A stretch of DNA of 64,000 nucleotides, from positions 310,001 through 374,000 of the forward strand of contig NZ_JACHJI010000008.1 of the NCBI RefSeq assembly GCF_014203535.1, given 5' to 3'. Source of the DNA: Streptomyces griseomycini (GTDB lineage Bacteria; Actinomycetota; Actinomycetes; Streptomycetales; Streptomycetaceae). The translations under genes were made by a program, and so were the position numbers. The notes beneath the pieces were generated by a model. That model was given only the letters and a program-made list of their open reading frames with translations, did not search any database and was not told the DNA's origin. Shown piece by piece: positions 60,222 to 64,000 of the stretch. Position 1 is the first letter of the stretch. Every line of letters begins with the position of its first letter.

Positions 60222-61000
60222 GCACATGGGCGTACGACGGCACCGCGATGTTCGGCCGGCAGCTGCGGCGGATGCGCAACAATCCGGGGCTGCTGGTCCT
60301 CACCCAGACGATGCCGGTCAGCATGCTGCTGTTCTTCGGCTACGTCTTCGGCAGCGCGCTCGCCGTGCCGGGGGCGGAGTACCGCTCCTTCCTGGTCCCG
60401 GGACTGCTGGTGGCGACCGCGTCGGGCGGTGTCATGACCGGCATGTTCCAGTCGGCCCAGGACGTCCACCGCGGGGTGACGGACCGGCTGCGCACCCTGC
60501 CGGTGAGCCGGGCGGCCGTGCCGGTGGGGCAGGCGGCGGCGGACGTGGTGGTCACGGCGGCCGGGACGGTGCCGTTCCTGCTGGTGGGGCTCGCGGTCGG
60601 CTGGCGGGTGGAGGGGAGCGCGCTCGGAGCGGTGGGCGCCGTCGCCCTGTTGCTGCTGTTCCGGTTCGCGTGCGTGTGGATCGGGATCTTCCTCGGGCTG
60701 CTCACCCGGAACGAGGAGGCGGCCGGTCAGCTGGGCGGGGCGACCTTCCTGCTGCCGCTGCTGTCCAGCGCGTACATCCCGACCGAGGGACTGCCCGACG
60801 GGCTGCGCACGGTCGCGGAGTGGAACCCGATCAGCGCGGTGGCGACGGCGCTGCGGGACCTCTTCGGCAACGCTCCCGTGCCCGAGGGCGCGGCCTGGCC
60901 GGTGGCGCACCCGGTCGCGGGGTCGCTGGGCTGGTGCGCGGTGCTGCTGGCGGTGTTCGTGCCCCTCGCGGTGCGGCAGTACGCGCGCGGGAAGCGGTGA
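60218..61000 (+). CDS. ABC exporter permease (DrrB/ABC-2 type)
   Basis: A 260-aa ABC-2 permease with six hydrophobic helices: MLLFFGYVFGSALAVPGAEY, YRSFLVPGLLVATASGGVMTG, LRTLPVSRAAVPVGQAAADV (the conserved LRTLPVSR loop) and so on. It forms the membrane half of the DrrA-type exporter. It starts in the stop of the ATPase gene (ATGA). Confidence 0.92.
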   Translation: MSTWAYDGTAMFGRQLRRMRNNPGLLVLTQTMPVSMLLFFGYVFGSALAVPGAEYRSFLVPGLLVATASGGVMTGMFQSAQDVHRGVTDRLRTLPVSRAAVPVGQAAADVVVTAAGTVPFLLVGLAVGWRVEGSALGAVGAVALLLLFRFACVWIGIFLGLLTRNEEAAGQLGGATFLLPLLSSAYIPTEGLPDGLRTVAEWNPISAVATALRDLFGNAPVPEGAAWPVAHPVAGSLGWCAVLLAVFVPLAVRQYARGKR

Positions 61001-61176
61001 GGTGCGCGGCCGGGGCGGGAGGGGCCGGCGAAGCCCCCGGCTCGCTGCCGGGCGGGATCAGGGGCGCCGACCAGGGGACGTGCTCGGAGCGCACCGGTCG
61101 CCACTGCGTGCCGCGGGGATGACGGACGCGGGCGGGGGCGCTGCGCCGGGACGGCGGAACCGTCCGGGCGCGTGCG

Positions 61177-61452
61177 CTACCGGCTGCCGAACAGGGAGCG
61201 GCGCAGCCGACGCAGCGGAGCGAAGAGCGAGACGCGGCTCGCCCGTGCCCGCGCGCCCCTGGCGCCGCGGTCGTGCGCGGTGTCACGCGCGATGAGCTCG
61301 CGCATCAGCGACGTCGCCTCGGCCGTCTCCCGCTGCGGGAGGGCGGGTCCCGCCAGCACCGAGAGGTGGCGGTCGAGGCGCGAACTGGTCGCGCTGCTCC
61401 CGCAGGTGATCGCAGGGACCCTGGCCCTGCTGCGCACTGTTATCTGTTCCAT
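61177..61452 (-). CDS. Small basic conserved hypothetical protein
   Basis: A 91-aa protein, MEQITVRSRARVPAITCGSS, with Arg-rich C-terminus ending LRRLRRSLFGSR. I do not recognise a family; its small basic character suggests nucleic-acid or membrane association. GGGGAG lies five bases before ATG 61452. The 120 bp to the anti-sigma gene contain no further ORF. Confidence 0.65.
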   Translation of the reverse strand: MEQITVRSRARVPAITCGSSATSSRLDRHLSVLAGPALPQRETAEATSLMRELIARDTAHDRGARGARARASRVSLFAPLRRLRRSLFGSR

Positions 61453-61578
61453 GTCACTCCCCACCCGTACGAGTCCACCCGGCCCGGGCAGGGTAACCCT
61501 ATCGCCCCGTCCGGGCACGCGTGTATCGAGGCCACAGGATTCACCTTCCCTGTAAGGGGGTTGACGAACACGCGATGG

Positions 61579-62397
61579 TCACTCTCCGAATCCGACCGTT
61601 TTCAGGGCGAGTTGGATGATGGGCTGGCCGGTGGGCTGCGGTGATCCGCCATCAGGTTCGACGGTCACCGCGAGTGATGCAGCGGACTCCTCGAGGTCGG
61701 AGGCGACCAGGGGCGTGTCGCCCTCGAAGAGCCCCAGGGAGCGCGGTCCGGCGCCCGGGCGCATCAGCCACAGCTGGCGCACACGTCCGTTCGGAGGGTC
61801 GTCGTATCCGCCGAGGGTGACGACCGCGCTTCCCGCCGATGCGGAGGCGATCACTCCGATCGTGCGGCCGCGCGCGTCCCGGCCGCTGCTCGCACGGGCG
61901 TCCGGAGCGGCGAGGACGTGGGCGATCTCACGTGACCGGTCGCGTTCGGCGTCCAGCCGGTCCCGGGTCCGGTCCGCCTGGACGGCGAACAGCGAGGCGA
62001 CGACGAGCGCCGCGGCGGCGGTGGCCGTCGCGAACGGCACGAACAGCGGCGCCCGGCGCCGCTCACGGGCGCGCGGCACGGGGGCGGCGCCCCACACGTG
62101 CGGCGGCAGTTGCGGCGCACGCGCGCGGGCGGTCTCCCGGGGCGCGGGGTCCTGCGGGGTGGTCCGCGCGGCGGCCAGGACCCGGTCGCGCAGGGCGGCG
62201 GGCGCGGGAGCGGCCGTGGACCAGGCGAGGCGCACGGCGTCCTCGGCGAGGGCCCGCACCTCGGCGGCGCAGCGGCCGCAGGACGCCAGATGCCTCTCGA
62301 AGCGGACGCGCTCGGCGGGTTCGAGTGCGTCGAGCGCGTAGGGGGCGGCGAGCGAGTGCAGCTCCCCGCGGCGCACCAGTCGGGCCAGCAGGCTCAT
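61579..62397 (-). CDS. rskA: Anti-sigma factor (RskA family)
   Basis: A 272-aa membrane anti-sigma factor. The N-terminal zinc-finger (HxxxCxxC: H36, C40, C43 in RHLASCGRCAAEV) binds the sigma factor; a transmembrane helix is at about 117-139; the C-terminal extracytoplasmic RskA domain includes GVIASASAGSAVVTLGG and RQLWLMRPGAGPRSLGLFEG. It releases its sigma factor on regulated proteolysis. Its start overlaps the sigma factor stop (ATGA). Confidence 0.93.
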   Translation of the reverse strand: MSLLARLVRRGELHSLAAPYALDALEPAERVRFERHLASCGRCAAEVRALAEDAVRLAWSTAAPAPAALRDRVLAAARTTPQDPAPRETARARAPQLPPHVWGAAPVPRARERRRAPLFVPFATATAAAALVVASLFAVQADRTRDRLDAERDRSREIAHVLAAPDARASSGRDARGRTIGVIASASAGSAVVTLGGYDDPPNGRVRQLWLMRPGAGPRSLGLFEGDTPLVASDLEESAASLAVTVEPDGGSPQPTGQPIIQLALKTVGFGE

Positions 62398-62936
62398 GCC
62401 GCGCCTCCCAGGCAGTCGCGCAGGCGGGTCAGGCCGTCGCGCATACGGGTCTTGACCGTGCCCAGCGGCAGCGACAGCCGCTCGGCCACCTCTCGGTAGG
62501 TGTAGCCGTCGTAGTAGGCGAGGGTGACCGACTGGCGCTGGAGTGCGGTGAGGCGGTCCAGGCAGCGGCGTACCCACTCGCGTTCGAGTCCGGCCTCGAC
62601 CTCCTCGGCGACCTGGTCGAAGGCGGGGCCGCCGGCGCGCCGGGCCTCGCGCTGCTCGCGCTCGCCGGCCGCGCGGGCGCTGCGCACCCGGTCCACGGCG
62701 CGGCGGTGGGCGAGGGTGAGGACCCAGGACAGCGCGCTGCCCCGGCCGGGGTCGAACCGCGCGGCCGAGCGCCAGAGGTCGAGCAGCACCTCCTGGGCCA
62801 CCTCCTCGGACTGGGCGGGATCGCGCACCACGCGCCGCACCAGTCCGTACACCGGCCCGGAGACCAGCCCGTACAGCTCCTCGAACGCCTTGTGGTCGCC
62901 CCCGGCCACCAGCACCAGAAGCTCGTCCGCCTCCAA
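62394..62936 (-). CDS. ECF sigma factor (SigK-like)
   Basis: A 180-aa ECF sigma factor: region 2 from DHKAFEELYGLVSGPVYGLV to RFDPGRGSALSWVLTLAHRR, and region 4 in LTALQRQSVTLAYYDGYTYR, EVAERLSLPLGTVKTRMRDG. Start TTG 62936 is preferred because GGGGGAGGG lies exactly before it; no ATG or GTG in frame has such a site. Coupled to rskA by a 4-bp overlap. The divergent gene encodes a secreted DUF4331 protein with a SigK-type promoter, the likely target. Confidence 0.9.
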   Translation of the reverse strand: MEADELLVLVAGGDHKAFEELYGLVSGPVYGLVRRVVRDPAQSEEVAQEVLLDLWRSAARFDPGRGSALSWVLTLAHRRAVDRVRSARAAGEREQREARRAGGPAFDQVAEEVEAGLEREWVRRCLDRLTALQRQSVTLAYYDGYTYREVAERLSLPLGTVKTRMRDGLTRLRDCLGGAA

Positions 62937-63162
62937 CGCGCACCCTCCCCCCTCCGGGCCCCGCCGGGGCCGCCCGATCGCACGAGGCGTGCGCGGCGAG
63001 CGCGCCTCCGGAAGGGAATTACGGATCGGCGGGCCGAAAACGCGGGTCCGGCGGCAAGAAATGCCACGGGCGGCCGGGCGCGGAGGCAGCGGTCCGCCGG
63101 CGGGCTGCCGGGGGCTGTCGGGGGCTGTCGACGGGCTCCGGGGGGACTGCCGGAAGTCCGAC

Positions 63163-63189
63163 CAATCCGGTCCGCCACCCGTTCCGAAT
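63163..63189 (+). promoter_or_regulatory. Candidate ECF (SigK-type) promoter of the DUF4331 gene
   Basis: CAATCC (63163-63168) and CCGAAT (63184-63189), 15 bp apart, resemble the mycobacterial SigK consensus CCATCC-N16/17-CCGAAT as I remember it. The spacer is one base short of that. Transcription would begin about 33 bp before ATG 63229. Confidence 0.5.
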
Positions 63190-63228
63190 CCCGGTGCGTC
63201 AGGCAAGTCGGCACTGAGGACGGACGGC

Positions 63229-64000
63229 ATGACACCTAACTCCAGGACCGGGGCGGGGCGCAGGAGTCTCGCGACCCTGATCTGCGGCGCGCTGGCCGCC
63301 GGAGGGCTCGCGGCCGCCGGCACCACCGCGCTGGAACCGGGGGCGGCCTCCGCCTCCAGCCACCGGGAGGCTCCGCTGGTCTCGGGCACTCCGCAGTACG
63401 ACAACACGGACCTGTACGCGTTCGTCAGTCCCGACAAACCGGACACGACGACGATCATCGCGAACTGGATCCCCTTCGAGGAACCGGCCGGCGGACCGAA
63501 CTTCTTCACCTTCGCCGAGGACGCGCAGTACGACATCCACATCGACAACAACGGCGACGCGCAGGGCGAGGTTCTCTTCCGCTACACCTTCACCACCCAC
63601 ACGAAGAACGACAGGACGTTCCTCTACAACACGGGCCCGGTCACCAGCCTGGACGACCCGGACCTCAACATCACGCAGACCTACGACATCGAGCTGCTGA
63701 AGCTGAGGGACCAGCACCCGGTGTCCCGCACGAAGATCGCGGACGACGTTCCGGTGGCGCCGTCGAACGTCGGCAAGGCGTCCATGCCGGACTACGGCAC
63801 CCTGCGGAAGCAGGCCGTGCACCAGCTGGCGGGCGGTGCGACGACGTTCGCCGGGCAGGCGGACGACCCGTTCTTCCTCGACCTGCGCGTCTTCGACCTG
63901 CTGTACGGCGGGAACCTCTCCGAGGTCGGCAACGACACCCTCAAGGGGTACAACGTCAACTCCCTCGCCCTCCAGGTCCCGACGCGCATGATCACCGAGT
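63229..64000 (+). CDS. Secreted DUF4331 family protein (5' part)
   Basis: The first 257 codons are in the window; the gene continues beyond it. The start MTPNSRTGAGRRSLATLICG has a signal peptide to about residue 44 (AASA). The mature part SSHREAPLVSGTPQYDNTDLYAFVSP and IANWIPFEEPAGGPNF is the DUF4331 signature; the family has a tightly packed beta fold, of unknown function. ATG 63229 is used; the reading frame is fully open to 64000. It is divergent from the ECF sigma gene and has an ECF-type promoter, so it is probably part of the sigma regulon. Confidence 0.9.
   Translation, partial: MTPNSRTGAGRRSLATLICGALAAGGLAAAGTTALEPGAASASSHREAPLVSGTPQYDNTDLYAFVSPDKPDTTTIIANWIPFEEPAGGPNFFTFAEDAQYDIHIDNNGDAQGEVLFRYTFTTHTKNDRTFLYNTGPVTSLDDPDLNITQTYDIELLKLRDQHPVSRTKIADDVPVAPSNVGKASMPDYGTLRKQAVHQLAGGATTFAGQADDPFFLDLRVFDLLYGGNLSEVGNDTLKGYNVNSLALQVPTRMITE

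Noticed and set aside
1..64000. CRISPR arrays, phage or integrase genes, rRNA
   Set aside because: No spaced repeats, integrase or rRNA signatures seen; the only RNA gene found is tRNA-Leu.

Overview
This is a high-GC (roughly 72% by eye) actinobacterial chromosome segment, almost certainly Streptomyces. It carries a mycothiol ligase (mshC), two chaplin genes (chpC, chpH), an F420-dependent oxidoreductase, many TetR/GntR regulators, GTG/TTG starts and some leaderless starts. The gene order matches my memory of the S. coelicolor SCO1662-SCO1724 neighbourhood (chpC, chpH, soxR, hmgA in the same order); this is recall, not a computed alignment. It looks like core chromosome, with no integrase, phage genes, CRISPR array or intact insertion sequence.

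Layout. 0-6 kb: end of a PAC2-family gene, then a minus-strand cluster (histidine phosphatase, DUF3090, a PI3/PI4-kinase-fold protein, mshC), a CorA-type transporter and a ferritin-like protein. 6-11 kb: a CTAG-flanked palindrome that may be a MITE, an F420 oxidoreductase, an aldo/keto reductase coupled to a RecD2-like protein with degraded ATPase motifs, and two small conserved genes. 11.4-14.7 kb: chpC, chpH, an M20 hydrolase, tRNA-Leu(GAG), a YchJ-like protein. 15-20 kb: an idonate/gluconate operon (gntR divergent from gntK-gntP-idnO-idnD). 20-27 kb: permease, DMT transporter, Nudix hydrolase, DUF202 pair, quinone oxidoreductase-like gene. 27-33 kb: an aminoglycoside-phosphotransferase-like kinase with an acyl-CoA dehydrogenase (the two halves of animal ACAD10/11), a TetR and an SDR, with a LysR pseudogene and an acyl-CoA synthetase pseudogene between them. 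33-38 kb: Tat-exported NamZ-like protein, a zinc-ribbon protein, a BKACE-family gene with an abnormal C-terminus, and a DRB0094-type RNA ligase. 38-46.6 kb: soxR, a MaoC hydratase, TetR genes, a second acyl-CoA dehydrogenase, an EamA exporter, alcohol and aldehyde dehydrogenases. 46.6-54 kb: orphan ABC ATPase, MFS exporter, citrate transporter, molybdopterin oxidoreductase. 54-64 kb: lipoprotein-TetR pair, hmgA with a GntR gene, a stand-alone type-ISP-like protein, a TetR/ABC-exporter divergon with two operators, and an ECF sigma/RskA anti-sigma pair next to a secreted DUF4331 protein that runs off the window.

How it works together. Several blocks are small catabolic circuits with their own regulator and a visible palindrome (gluconate, acyl-CoA, aldehyde, homogentisate). 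Gene decay is concentrated at 15 kb, 30-32 kb and 36 kb. The most unusual items are the Walker-degenerate RecD2-like protein, the kinase/phosphatase cluster upstream of mshC, the split ACAD10/11 pair, the RNA ligase overlapped by a stop-loss BKACE gene, and the palindromic mobile-like element at 6.0 kb.
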